64,000 nt of DNA from JASHPR01 sp963833885 (lineage in GTDB: Bacteria > Actinomycetota > Actinomycetes > Streptosporangiales > Streptosporangiaceae), in NCBI GenBank assembly GCA_963833885.1, contig CAWHZU010000006.1, forward strand, positions 62,001 to 126,000. Direction: 5' to 3'. How positions within the stretch are numbered: position 1 is the stretch's first letter; every line of letters starts with the position of its first letter. Under the pieces are notes generated by a model. That model was not told the origin of the DNA and did not search any database. It worked only from the letters and a program-made list of their open reading frames with translations. This document shows positions 43,791 to 53,182 of this stretch, piece after piece. Position numbers and translations under genes: made by a program.

Positions 43791-46618
43791 GCGCACCTCC
43801 CATGGGAGGCAACCCTCCCGTCTCCCCCGCGCCGCCGGCCGGCGGCGCGGGCGTGGCGTCCCGCATCCGGCGGTTCCTGGCCGGCGACGCCGGCCCGGGG
43901 CCGTGGGTGGCGCTGGCCGTGATCGCCCTGCTGGCTGCCTTCCTCGCGACGGCCGGGCCACGGGAGATCACGTCACTGCAGAACAAGACGCTGCGGCAGA
44001 CCCTGACGCACGCCGGCGGCTTCAGCGTGTCCGCCACGTCATCCGCGCAGATCATCGGGCAGGGCCAGGGGCTGACGGCGACCCAGATCCAGACCATGTC
44101 CAGCGTGATGGCCTCCTACATCCACCCGCCGCTCGTCTCCCCGGCCAGCCAGCAGTGGTCCGGGCTGGCCGGACCGCTGCTCGGCGTGCTCAACCCGGCG
44201 CCGCAAGCGGTTGCCTTCGAGCCGCCCCAGCTCGAGATCGTCTACCGCGCCGCGCTGTCCGGCAACGCCCGGCTGGTCTCGGGAACGATGCCGCAGTCGG
44301 CCACGGCCAGCAGCACCGGCACCCACGCGATCACACTGCAGGCCGCGGTCACCGAGCCGACGGCCAAAAGATTCGGGCTGCGGCTCGGATCGCTGGTCAG
44401 CCTTGGCCGGGGCAGCACCATGCCATCGAGCGACCCGCCGATCGTGCTTAAGGTCACCGGGGTGCTCAAGCCGACCCATGCCGCGTCGACGTTCTGGACC
44501 ACCGATCCGCTGGTTGCCGCGCCCTACCTGGAAAACCCCACAACCAAGCCGGTCTGGCTCGGCGCAGTGCTCATCGGGCCGAATGAGCTCTCCGAGCTGC
44601 AGACCGCGCTCAGCGGCGCGATCGTCACGATGTCGTGGGAATACCCGCTGCTGGCCGGCGGCCTCTCCGCGTCACAGGCGCCCGGGATGCTGGCCGCGAT
44701 GACGAGCATGGCCAGCGGAAACGCCGGGGAAGCGGCAGTGCAGGCGATCGGGCAGTCGCTGCAGAACCCGCCGTCGCTGTCGGCCAACGGCACCGGCGTC
44801 CTCTCCGCGTTCATCGCCGCGCAGGCGGCCGTCGGCACCACCGACGCGCTGCTGCTCGCCGGGGTTGCCGCGGCCACCACGATCCTGCTGCTGATCGGCG
44901 CCGTCACGCGCACCGACGCGTTCCGCGGCGAGCTGGCTCTGAGCAGGGCCCGCGGCGGGAGCACCGCCCAGATCGCGTGGCGGGTGCTCGGCGCGACGGC
45001 GGGGGCGGTCGTGCCCGCCCTGGCCGTGGGCGTCGCCCTGGGCCTCGTGGCGGTGCCGGACGGAGGCAACACGACAAGCTGGGTCCTGGCCGCGATCGCC
45101 GCGGTGATCGCGCTGACCGCTCCGGCTCTGCTCGCCGCGTGGGAACACCGCGGGCTGCGGTCGCTGGCCGGGACCGGCCGCACCGAGCTGACCGTGCCGC
45201 GCCGGTCCGCCCGCAGGCTGGTGATCGAGTCGACAGCGATCGTGGTGATCGTCGGCGGCGTGGTCGCGCTGCGGGTGCGTGGCCTGGCGCCCGGTGCCGG
45301 CGTCGACCCGTACCTGGTCGCCGCCCCGGTTCTCATCGCGATCGCGGCAGTGCTGATCGCGGCGCGCGTGTACCCGGTACCGCTGCGCGCCGTGGCGCGG
45401 GTCACGGCGGCGCGCCGCGGAACCGTTGGGTTCCTCGGAATCGCCCGCTCGGCACGGGCCCGGTCGGTTCCGCTGCTGCCCGCGCTCGCGCTGGTGGTCG
45501 CCATGGCCGTGATCGCGCTGGGCGGCATGGTCCGCGCCGCGGTGACCAGCGGCCAGATCAGCGTCTCGTGGCAGCAGGTCGGCGCGGACGCCCTGGTCAG
45601 CGCCGCCGGGGCGAGCACGTCAATCACCCCGGCGGACCAGGCGGCGGTGGCCGCCGTGCCCGGGGTGCGGCGCTCGTCCGCCGTGTTCCTGATGGCCACG
45701 GACTCGACGGAGGCCGCCAACCTGCTCGTCGGGTCGACCGGCTCGAAGTCGGTCGGCGTGGTCATCGTCAACCCGGCGCGGTACGCGGCGCTGGTGGCGG
45801 ATACGCCGTGGCCAGCGTTCCCGGCCCGGCTGCTCGCCGCGCCGCCGGCGGGCCAGCGCGGCGGCATCATCCCGGTCATCGCCTCCCCCAGCGTGGCGGC
45901 CGACATCAGAGGCGGATCGCGGCAGCTCGCATTCGAGGGCGCGACCCTGCCCCTCCGGGTGGCCGCGACCGCGAGCAGCACCCCGGCCGTTCCCGGTGGC
46001 GGCTCGTTTGTGATCATCCCGGCCTGGGCCAGTTTCCGGCTGATCGACAACACCACGCCGAACACCATGCTGCTCGCCGGCGCGCACATCGACCTCGGAG
46101 CGCTGCGAGCGGTGGTAGCGCACAAGCTTCCCGGCGGCCAGGTCACCTCCAGGACCGCGGCACTGCAGGCCGCGGCCGGCTCGCCCACGGTGCACGCGTC
46201 GGACGTGGCCCTCGAAGAGGCCGCGGCCGCCTCCGCGGCCTGCGCGGCAGCCGCGGTGCTGCTGGGGGTGCTGCTGACCGGGCGCGACCGGACCAGGATC
46301 GGCGTGTGGCTCACCGCGATGGGCATGACCGCCCGTCAGGCCCGGCGCCTTGCCCTGCTCGACGCGCTGCCGCTGCTGATCGTCGCCATCCTGGGCGGCG
46401 AGCTGGCCAGCCTGGCCCTCGGCCCGCTGATCGGGCCCGGGCTCGATCTGTCCGCGTTCACCGGGTCCAGCACCCCGGTGCCGCTGCGGCCGGACCTGGT
46501 GGCGCTGATCGCGCCAGCGGCCGGCGCCCTGATCCTGATCATGGTGGCCGCGGCGGTCCAGAACGCGCTGATCCGCCGGCGCACCAGCACGGTGATCCGC
46601 TTGGACGAGGGTAGATGA
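43787..46618 (+). CDS. Large FtsX-like ABC transporter permease, subunit 2
   Basis: GTG 43787 overlaps the previous stop. The product is 943 aa, with an N-terminal helix (GPWVALAVIALLAAFLATAG), extracytoplasmic domain, helices around 360-380, 410-450 and 490-540, a second extracytoplasmic domain and a C-terminal helix set. The coupling motif VWLTAMGMTARQARRLALLDALPLL has the FtsX pattern. Together with the first permease and the two ATPases it probably forms a lipoprotein or macrolide-type exporter or a mechanotransmission system. The frame continues open far upstream of 43787, but that part is antisense-like shadow sequence of gene 1. Confidence 0.87.
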   Translation: MSAPPMGGNPPVSPAPPAGGAGVASRIRRFLAGDAGPGPWVALAVIALLAAFLATAGPREITSLQNKTLRQTLTHAGGFSVSATSSAQIIGQGQGLTATQIQTMSSVMASYIHPPLVSPASQQWSGLAGPLLGVLNPAPQAVAFEPPQLEIVYRAALSGNARLVSGTMPQSATASSTGTHAITLQAAVTEPTAKRFGLRLGSLVSLGRGSTMPSSDPPIVLKVTGVLKPTHAASTFWTTDPLVAAPYLENPTTKPVWLGAVLIGPNELSELQTALSGAIVTMSWEYPLLAGGLSASQAPGMLAAMTSMASGNAGEAAVQAIGQSLQNPPSLSANGTGVLSAFIAAQAAVGTTDALLLAGVAAATTILLLIGAVTRTDAFRGELALSRARGGSTAQIAWRVLGATAGAVVPALAVGVALGLVAVPDGGNTTSWVLAAIAAVIALTAPALLAAWEHRGLRSLAGTGRTELTVPRRSARRLVIESTAIVVIVGGVVALRVRGLAPGAGVDPYLVAAPVLIAIAAVLIAARVYPVPLRAVARVTAARRGTVGFLGIARSARARSVPLLPALALVVAMAVIALGGMVRAAVTSGQISVSWQQVGADALVSAAGASTSITPADQAAVAAVPGVRRSSAVFLMATDSTEAANLLVGSTGSKSVGVVIVNPARYAALVADTPWPAFPARLLAAPPAGQRGGIIPVIASPSVAADIRGGSRQLAFEGATLPLRVAATASSTPAVPGGGSFVIIPAWASFRLIDNTTPNTMLLAGAHIDLGALRAVVAHKLPGGQVTSRTAALQAAAGSPTVHASDVALEEAAAASAACAAAAVLLGVLLTGRDRTRIGVWLTAMGMTARQARRLALLDALPLLIVAILGGELASLALGPLIGPGLDLSAFTGSSTPVPLRPDLVALIAPAAGALILIMVAAAVQNALIRRRTSTVIRLDEGR

Positions 46619-46636
46619 GGCGTAGATGAGGGGTGG

Positions 46637-47671
46637 ATGCGGGTGAGTGAAGGACGCACCTCGATCGACCAGCTGACCAGTGACGCACGTGGGCCGGGTG
46701 AACGCGGGGACGCCACGGCAGTGGGGCGCCACGGGGAGGGTCGGGCGCCGGGGGCCGGGGATGCCGTGATCGCGTGTGACCGGCTGGTGCGCATCTACTC
46801 GACCGCGGGGATCGAGGTCCAGGCGCTGCAGAGCCTGGACCTGGTCGTCGATCCCGGGGAGCTCACCGCGCTCGTCGGCGCGTCGGGAAGCGGCAAGTCC
46901 ACGCTGCTGAACATCCTGGCGGGCCTGGACACGCCGACCGCCGGCCAGGCCCGGGTGGCAGGCCATGACCTGCTGACGATGCGCTCGAAGGACCGGCTCG
47001 GCTACCGGCGTTCGGTCGTCGGCTTCCTGTGGCAGCAGACCGCCAGAAACCTCTTCTCGCACCTGACAGCGACCGAGAACGTGGCCCTGCCGATGCGGCT
47101 GGCCGGGCTGCGCCGGGGCAAGCGGCGCTCCCGGGCGATGGAGCTGCTGGACCTGGTCGGCGTCGCATACTGCGCCGACAGGATGCCCGCCCAGATGTCC
47201 GGCGGGGAGCAGCAGCGGGTCGCGATCGGCATCGCGCTCGCCAACCAGCCGGCGGTGCTGCTGGCCGACGAGCCCACCGGCGAGCTGGACAGCGACAGCG
47301 CCGACCAGGTGTTCGGCGCGATGCGCACGGCCAACACGGAGCTCGGCGTGACGATCCTGGTGGTCACGCACGATCCGCTGGTGTCGGCCCAGGTCCGCAG
47401 GACGATCGCGATCAGGGACGGCAGGATCAGCACCGAGGTGCTGCGCCGCACCACGGTCGACGACCAGGGCGAGGCGGCCGACGTAGCGCAGGAGTACTCG
47501 GTGCTCGACCGGGCCTGGCCTGCAGATCCCGCGCGACTTCATCGACACGCTCGGCATGCGCGACCGGGTGCTGCTGGCCCTCGAGCCCGACCACCTAGGC
47601 GTCTGGCCGGACACCGCGAGCCCACCCGCCCGGCCCAGTGCTCCCCACACAGCCCACGGCCAGGGTGGTGA
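46637..47671 (+). CDS. ABC transporter ATP-binding protein, likely frameshifted C-terminus
   Basis: The protein has a 40-residue polar leader, Walker A GASGSGKS, the Q-loop segment VVGFLWQQTARNLFSHLTA, signature MSGGEQQRVAIG and Walker B VLLADEPTGELD, and ends around AQEYSVLDRA. The rest of the family's tail is in another frame: LQIPRDFIDTLGMRDRVLLA then LEPDHLGVWPD. That frame continues to TGA at 47727-47729 and overlaps the next ATG. A one-base insertion near 47515 would explain it. As written, translation leaves the family sequence there and ends at 47671. Confidence 0.83.
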   Translation: MRVSEGRTSIDQLTSDARGPGERGDATAVGRHGEGRAPGAGDAVIACDRLVRIYSTAGIEVQALQSLDLVVDPGELTALVGASGSGKSTLLNILAGLDTPTAGQARVAGHDLLTMRSKDRLGYRRSVVGFLWQQTARNLFSHLTATENVALPMRLAGLRRGKRRSRAMELLDLVGVAYCADRMPAQMSGGEQQRVAIGIALANQPAVLLADEPTGELDSDSADQVFGAMRTANTELGVTILVVTHDPLVSAQVRRTIAIRDGRISTEVLRRTTVDDQGEAADVAQEYSVLDRAWPADPARLHRHARHARPGAAGPRARPPRRLAGHREPTRPAQCSPHSPRPGW

Positions 47672-47725
47672 GGGTGGCCACACCCGAGGGCGGCACCGCG
47701 TACAAGGCTCTGAGGGTGACCAGCC

Positions 47726-48445
47726 ATGACCGCGGCGGGTACCCAAACGGGAACGGATCTGGTGATCGCCAGGACCGAGTCGGTGACCCGCACGTTCGGC
47801 GGCGGGCGGACCGAGGTGCGCGCGCTGCGCGGGGTGACGCTCTCGGTCAGCCGGGGCGAGCTGGTCGCGCTCCGGGGCAGGTCGGGCTCGGGAAAGTCCA
47901 CGCTGCTCAGCATCATCGGCGGCCTGGACCAGCCGACGAGCGGCCGGGTCGAGGTGGCCGGCCAGGACGTCACCGCGATGGACGCCGACGGCCGGGCGCG
48001 GCTGCTGCGGGACACCGTGGCGTTCATCTTCCAGGCGTTCGGCCTGATCCCGATCCTGTCAGCGGCCGAGAACGTGGGCCTGCCGATGCGGCTGGCCAGG
48101 ACCGACCCTGCGGTACGGGAGCAGCGGGCCGCGGCCTTGCTCGATCTCGTCGGCCTCGGCGGGAGGGTCGGCCTGCGCCCCTATGAGCTGTCCGGCGGTG
48201 AGCAGCAGCGGGTGGCGATCGCCCGGGCGCTGGCCAACGAACCGCAGCTGCTGCTGGCGGACGAGCCGACCGGTCAGCTCGACTCCGACACCGGCGGACA
48301 GATCATGCGGCTGCTGCGCAGCATCGTGCACGCCGAAGGCATCACCGCAATCGTCGCCACCCACGACCCGGTCCTGATAGGCCTAGCCGACCGCGTCCTC
48401 AGCCTCAAAGACGGCGAATTGGTGGAGCAGGACGACGGAACGTAG
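47726..48445 (+). CDS. ABC transporter ATP-binding protein
   Basis: This 239-aa MacB/LolD-type ATPase is complete. Walker A is GRSGSGKS (ALRGRSGSGKSTLLSIIGG), the Q-loop has FIFQAFGLIPILSAAENV, the signature is LSGGEQQRVAIARALAN and Walker B is LLLADEPTGQLDSDT; the H-loop is ATHDP. It shares about half its sequence with the upstream ATPase, so the two may form a heterodimer with the two permeases. It is the last gene of the plus-strand operon. Confidence 0.93.
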   Translation: MTAAGTQTGTDLVIARTESVTRTFGGGRTEVRALRGVTLSVSRGELVALRGRSGSGKSTLLSIIGGLDQPTSGRVEVAGQDVTAMDADGRARLLRDTVAFIFQAFGLIPILSAAENVGLPMRLARTDPAVREQRAAALLDLVGLGGRVGLRPYELSGGEQQRVAIARALANEPQLLLADEPTGQLDSDTGGQIMRLLRSIVHAEGITAIVATHDPVLIGLADRVLSLKDGELVEQDDGT

Positions 48446-48566
48446 GCTTGCCTGCTGCGTGTGTGGGTCAAGTGAGCTTGCAAGCATGAATGTGTGGGGC
48501 GGCGCCAGCCGGGACAGCCGCGACGGCCGGCCGACAGGCCCGAGCGGATGTCACGCGGGGGGGTCT

Positions 48567-48583
48567 GGGGGGGTCGTCCCCCC
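48567..48583 (-). terminator. Probable clpX terminator hairpin
   Basis: On the minus strand, beyond the clpX stop, GGGGGG ACGA CCCCCC forms a short, very stable hairpin. Before it the motif CTCGGGGGGACGAC occurs twice (about 25 bp apart). No T-run is present. Confidence 0.45.
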
Positions 48584-48615
48584 GAGGGCAACACAGCGTC
48601 GTCCCCCCGAGGAGA

Positions 48616-49890
48616 TTACGCGGACTTTTCGCGTGGGGTGCGCCGGGCGACGTCACGCGGCACGAGCGTCGGGTTCACGTTCTCGAGCACCGATTCGCTG
48701 GTGATCACGACGCCCTCGACGTCCTTGCGGCTCGGCACCTCGTACATGACCGACATCAGGACTTCTTCCAGGATCGCCCGCAGTCCCCTGGCCCCGGTCC
48801 CGCGCAGGATCGCCTGGTCGGCCACGGCCTCGAGGGCGTCGTCGGTGAACTCCAAGTCGACGCCGTCCAGCTCGAACAGCCGGCGGTACTGGCGGACCAG
48901 CGCGTTGCGCGGTTTGGTCAGGATCTCGATGAGCGCCTCGCGGTCCAGGTTGTGCACGCTGGTGATGACCGGCAGCCGGCCGACGAACTCGGGGATCATG
49001 CCGAACTTGAGCAGGTCCTCCGGCATCACGTCGGCGAACGGGTCGGCCGCGATCCGCTCGGTCTTCACCCGGAGCACGGCGCCGAAGCCCATCCCGCTGC
49101 GGCCGATCCGCTGCTCGATAATCTTCTCGAGCCCGGCGAACGCGCCACCGCAGATGAACAGCACGTTGGTCGTGTCGATCTGGATGAATTCCTGGTGCGG
49201 GTGCTTGCGGCCGCCCTGCGGCGGCACCGAGGCCGTGGTGCCCTCGAGGATCTTCAGCAGCGCCTGCTGGACGCCCTCGCCAGAGACGTCCCTGGTGATC
49301 GACGGGTTCTCGCTCTTACGAGCAATCTTGTCGATCTCATCGATATAGATGATCCCGGTCTCGGCCTTCTTGACGTCGTAGTCGGCCGCCTGGATGAGCT
49401 TGAGCAGGATGTTCTCGACGTCCTCGCCCACGTACCCGGCCTCGGTCAGCGCGGTGGCGTCGGCGATCGCGAACGGCACGTTGAGCAGCCGGGCCAGGGT
49501 CTGCGCGAGCAGGGTCTTGCCGGATCCGGTCGGCCCGAGCAGCAGGATGTTCGACTTGGCGAGCTCGACCCCGTCCTCGCCGGAGCGCTCGCCACCGGAC
49601 TGGATCCGCTTGTAGTGGTTGTAGACCGCTACCGAAAGGCCCTTCTTGGCCTTCTCCTGCCCGATCACGTAGGAGTCGAGGAATTCATAGATCTCGCGCG
49701 GTTTCGGCAGGCTGTCCCATTTGAGCTCGGCGGGCTCGGCCAGCTCTTCCTCGATGATCTCGTTGCAGAGATCGATGCATTCATCGCAGATGTACACGCC
49801 TGGGCCGGCTATGAGCTTTTTGACTTGCTTCTGGCTCTTTCCGCAGAACGAGCACTTCAGCAGATCACCGCCGTCGCCCATACGTGCCAC
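48616..49890 (-). CDS. clpX: ATP-dependent Clp protease ATPase subunit ClpX
   Basis: The 424-aa protein has an N-terminal C4 zinc finger (KCSFCGKSQKQVKKLIAGPG then CDECIDLC). Walker A GPTGSGKTLLAQTLA and the sensor and GYVGEDVENILLKL segments follow. The IGF-like loop (RSGMGFGAVLR) and the pore loops are typical. ClpX unfolds tagged proteins for the ClpP1P2 barrel. It starts 172 bp from clpP2's stop and shares the locus with both clpP genes. Confidence 0.97.
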   Translation of the reverse strand: MARMGDGGDLLKCSFCGKSQKQVKKLIAGPGVYICDECIDLCNEIIEEELAEPAELKWDSLPKPREIYEFLDSYVIGQEKAKKGLSVAVYNHYKRIQSGGERSGEDGVELAKSNILLLGPTGSGKTLLAQTLARLLNVPFAIADATALTEAGYVGEDVENILLKLIQAADYDVKKAETGIIYIDEIDKIARKSENPSITRDVSGEGVQQALLKILEGTTASVPPQGGRKHPHQEFIQIDTTNVLFICGGAFAGLEKIIEQRIGRSGMGFGAVLRVKTERIAADPFADVMPEDLLKFGMIPEFVGRLPVITSVHNLDREALIEILTKPRNALVRQYRRLFELDGVDLEFTDDALEAVADQAILRGTGARGLRAILEEVLMSVMYEVPSRKDVEGVVITSESVLENVNPTLVPRDVARRTPREKSA

Positions 49891-50062
49891 CCAGCTACTC
49901 CTTCGCCCGGGGCCGCCACCAGCGGCCTCTGCGCCGACCGGCGGCGGGCATCCTGCCCAGTCGTAATGCCGTAGACCTTAGACGGTACCGCCTTGGCGCC
50001 TGTCGTTGTGGCTTATGGAACGGTGTCGCCACGATCCCCGCTGGCGACATCGTCCTATCCGG

Positions 50063-50758
50063 TTAGGAAGACCCTACCTCGGTCCGGCGCTTGAGGGTCG
50101 TCAGAACCTCATCTACCAGCCCGTATTCCTTGGCTTCCTCCGCTGTGAAGAACTTGTCGCGCTCGACGTCCCGGCGTACCTGATCCTCGTCCTTCCCGGT
50201 GTGCTGCGCAATCACCCGCTCCATCGCGGTGCGCATCCGGAGGATCTCCCTGGCCTGAATCTCCAGGTCACTCGACTGACCGTACCCGCTTTCCACGGCC
50301 GGCTGGTGGATCAGGATCCGCGAGTTGGGCAGCGCCATCCGCTTGCCCTTCGTGCCGGCGGCTAGCAGCACCGCCGCCGCTGACGCCGCCTGGCCCAGGC
50401 AGAACGTCTGGATGTCAGGCTGGATGTACTGCATCGTGTCGTAGATCGCCATCATCGACGTCATCGACCCACCGGGCGAGTTGATGTACACCAGGATGTC
50501 GCGGTCGGGGTCGATCGACTCCAGCGTGATCAGCTGCGCCATCACGTCGTTGGCCGACGCGTCGTCGATCTGCACCCCGAGGAAGATGATCCGCTCCTCG
50601 AAGAGCTTGTTGTACGGGTTCATCTCCTTGATCCCGTACGACGTGCGCTCGACGAACGACGGCAGCACGTACCTGGATTCGGCCGGCCGCCACAGTCCTG
50701 CTGCGCTGCCCTTGCCTGCGTTCACTGTCAGCTCCTCAGCTCCCGGCCCGGTGTTCAA
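50063..50758 (-). CDS. clpP2: ATP-dependent Clp protease proteolytic subunit ClpP2
   Basis: The 231-aa frame opens at TTG 50758, but a GTG at 50725 has GAGGAG 6 bp upstream and may be the real start. The catalytic Ser is in LGQAASAAAVLLAAG and the His in ILIHQPAVES, and Asp lies in the VERDKFF area. The family segment NPYNKLFEERIIFLGVQID and YINSPGGSMTSMMAIYDTMQ are present. The actinobacterial ClpP1 and ClpP2 form a mixed tetradecamer. It overlaps clpP1 by 4 bp at the TTG start. Confidence 0.96.
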   Translation of the reverse strand: MNTGPGAEELTVNAGKGSAAGLWRPAESRYVLPSFVERTSYGIKEMNPYNKLFEERIIFLGVQIDDASANDVMAQLITLESIDPDRDILVYINSPGGSMTSMMAIYDTMQYIQPDIQTFCLGQAASAAAVLLAAGTKGKRMALPNSRILIHQPAVESGYGQSSDLEIQAREILRMRTAMERVIAQHTGKDEDQVRRDVERDKFFTAEEAKEYGLVDEVLTTLKRRTEVGSS

Positions 50759-51453
50759 GAGACCGGGCTTTCCGTCGGGACCTCGGTGGCGTTGCGAATC
50801 ACCTGGTCCACGAAGCCGTAGTCCTTGGCCTGGTCCGCGGTGAACCAGCGGTCGCGATCGGAGTCGATTTCGATCTGCTCGACGGTCTGGCCGGTGTGCA
50901 TGGCGATGCGCTCGGCCAAGGTGCGCTTCAGGTAGAGGATCTGCTCCGCCTGGATCCTGATGTCGGTGGCGGTGCCGCCGATCCCGCCGTGCGGCTGGTG
51001 CATCAGGATCGACGCGTGCGGCATCGCGTAGCGCTTGCCGTGGGCGCCCGCGCAGAGCAGGAACTGGCCCATGGAGGCCGCCATGCCCATCGCGTACGTG
51101 GCGACGTCGTTCGGCACGTACTGCATCACATCGTAGATGGCCATGCCGGCCGTGACCGAGCCCCCGGGGGAGTTGATGTAGATGTGGATGTCCCGCTTGT
51201 TGTCTTCCGCGGCGAGCATGATGAGCTCGGCGCAGACGCGGTTGGCCAGGTCGTCGTCGACCTGCTGGCCGAGGACGACGATCCGATGCCGCAGCAGCCG
51301 CTGGAACAGCTGGTCGCCAAAGGGTAGTGCCGGAGCCTCAGCGACCCGCGCCACCATTGGCGCCAGCCACTCGTCAGGGGCGGGCGTGGTCACGATGCCC
51401 TCCTCGCTCTCTATGTGCTCGGTCGTCGGTGCAATGTCGTTGTCAGTGACCAT
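50755..51453 (-). CDS. clpP1: ATP-dependent Clp protease proteolytic subunit ClpP1
   Basis: ATG 51453 gives 232 aa; a GTG at 51528 in the same frame is an alternative, but the extra residues are not conserved. The catalytic Ser is in MGMAASMGQFLLCAG and the His in ASILMHQPHGGIGG. The handle motif YINSPGGSVTAGMAIYDVMQ is exact, and DSDRDRWFTADQAKDYGF contains the third acidic residue. It lies between tig (upstream) and clpP2 (downstream), the normal arrangement. Confidence 0.95.
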   Translation of the reverse strand: MVTDNDIAPTTEHIESEEGIVTTPAPDEWLAPMVARVAEAPALPFGDQLFQRLLRHRIVVLGQQVDDDLANRVCAELIMLAAEDNKRDIHIYINSPGGSVTAGMAIYDVMQYVPNDVATYAMGMAASMGQFLLCAGAHGKRYAMPHASILMHQPHGGIGGTATDIRIQAEQILYLKRTLAERIAMHTGQTVEQIEIDSDRDRWFTADQAKDYGFVDQVIRNATEVPTESPVS

Positions 51454-51549
51454 AACCCGCTGCCAGGGCCCGAAAGTCCGCCGCCGAGGGCTGTTCGCTG
51501 TAGGCGCAGGGTTCCAGCCCGTCACCACTGCCGGGCGAGCCGGGGGCCG

Positions 51550-52941
51550 TTACTCGGCTTCCCCCGCGTCTTCCCCGACCTCGTCGGCTTCGTCGTCGGC
51601 TTCGTCGTCGGCCTCGGCATCCGCGGCGGCGACCGCTGCCTTGACGTCCACCGGGCGGCCTGCCTCGTCGGTGACCGAGGCGCGCTCGGCGATCAGCGTG
51701 AGCGCCTTGCCGCGCAGCACGTCGGCGGCGACCGAGGCGAGCTGGCCACGCTCGGACAGCTCCTGGGCCAGGCGATCCGGGGAGACGCCCATCCGGTACG
51801 CCTGCTCGGTCACGTAAGCGGCCAGTTCGTCCTGGTCGACGCCGAGCTCTTCCTGGGTCGCCAGCTTGTCCAGAATGAACCCGGCCTTGACGCTGCGCCG
51901 CGCGTCCTCGGCGAACTGCGTGTCGAGCTCCTCGGCCGACTGGTTGGTGGCCTCGAGGTACTCGTCCATCGTGTTGCCGGAGCGTTCCAACCGGTCAGCC
52001 AGGGACCGCCTGCGCGACGCGATCTCGCGGTCCACGAGGTCCTCGGGCAGCGGGATGTCGACCCTGGCCAGCAGCGCGTCGAGGGCCCGCTCCCTGGCCT
52101 GTCCCGCCTGGCCGGCCCGGCGCATGTTTTCCAGCTGCTTCCTGGTCCCGGCGCGCAGCTCGCCGAGCGTGTCGAACTCGCTGGCGGACTGGGCAAAGTC
52201 GTCGTCGAGCTCGGGCAGCTCCTTGACCTTGACGGTGTCGACCTTCACGGTCACGTCGGCCTGGGTGCCGGCCAGCTCGCCGCCGGCCAGCTCGGCGGTG
52301 AACGTCTTGCTCTCGCCCGCCGACATCCCGACCAGCGCCTCGTCAAGCCCGTCCAGCATCCGGCCGCTGCCGACCTCGTAGGAGATGCCGCTGGCCTGCG
52401 CGTCCTCGACCGCCTTCCCGTCCGCCTCGGCGGACAGGTCGATGGAGACGAAGTCGCCGGTCTCGACGGGCCGGTCGGCGCCCTTCAGCGACGCGAACCG
52501 CTCCCGCAGCGAGCCGATGTACTCCTCGACCTGGTCCGGGTCCACGTCGGCGTTCTCCACCGTGACCGGCATGCCGTCGATGTCGGGGACGTCGAACTTC
52601 GGCCGGACATCGACCTCAGCCGTGAACGCGAGTTCCTTGCCGTCGTCCAGCTTGGTGATCTCCACGGCAGGCTGGCCGAGGGCGAAGACGTCGTTCTCCT
52701 CCAGCGCCTTGCCGTACAGCTGCGGCACGGCCTCCTGCACCGCCTGCTCGAGCACGGCGCCGCGGCCGATCCGCTGGTCGATGACCCGCGGCGGAACGCG
52801 CCCAGGGCGGAAACCAGGAATCCGGACCTGGCGGGCGACCTCGCGGTAGGCACGGTCCACGTTCGGCTTCAGTTCTTCGAACGGAACCTCGATGGTGAGC
52901 TTGACCCGGGTCGGGCTGAGCTCTTCGACGTCGGTCTTCAC
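51550..52941 (-). CDS. tig: Trigger factor
   Basis: GTG 52941 (VKTDVEELSPTRVKLTIEVP) with GAGGAG 10 bp before gives 463 aa. Frames further upstream are not homologous. The ribosome-binding signature is GFRPGRVPP (in IPGFRPGRVPPRVIDQR). The PPIase domain spans about 155-245 and the C-terminal helical domain about 246-420. The tail is an acidic run (DAEADDEADDEADEVGEDAG). Trigger factor is the ribosome-bound chaperone, encoded directly before clpP1. Confidence 0.97.
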   Translation of the reverse strand: MKTDVEELSPTRVKLTIEVPFEELKPNVDRAYREVARQVRIPGFRPGRVPPRVIDQRIGRGAVLEQAVQEAVPQLYGKALEENDVFALGQPAVEITKLDDGKELAFTAEVDVRPKFDVPDIDGMPVTVENADVDPDQVEEYIGSLRERFASLKGADRPVETGDFVSIDLSAEADGKAVEDAQASGISYEVGSGRMLDGLDEALVGMSAGESKTFTAELAGGELAGTQADVTVKVDTVKVKELPELDDDFAQSASEFDTLGELRAGTRKQLENMRRAGQAGQARERALDALLARVDIPLPEDLVDREIASRRRSLADRLERSGNTMDEYLEATNQSAEELDTQFAEDARRSVKAGFILDKLATQEELGVDQDELAAYVTEQAYRMGVSPDRLAQELSERGQLASVAADVLRGKALTLIAERASVTDEAGRPVDVKAAVAAADAEADDEADDEADEVGEDAGEAE

Positions 52942-53182
52942 GACGGGGTCACTCCTCGGCTCCCCGCCCGGGCAGGCATCATGCCGAACCCTGGGCACAG
53001 GTGGTCACGCACGGCTACTGGTCACGCACGCCTTAGGGCGCCAAGTCTAGGGCAGGCGCGGGGTTGTTCACCCGGCGCGGGTGGTGATCGAAAACGATGA
53101 CCGGTCCATTCTTTGTGACCGGACGTGCCCGGTGCCCGCCACCTGGCCCGCCGCCGTGCGACACCGGCCGAGGGGAGCCGAC

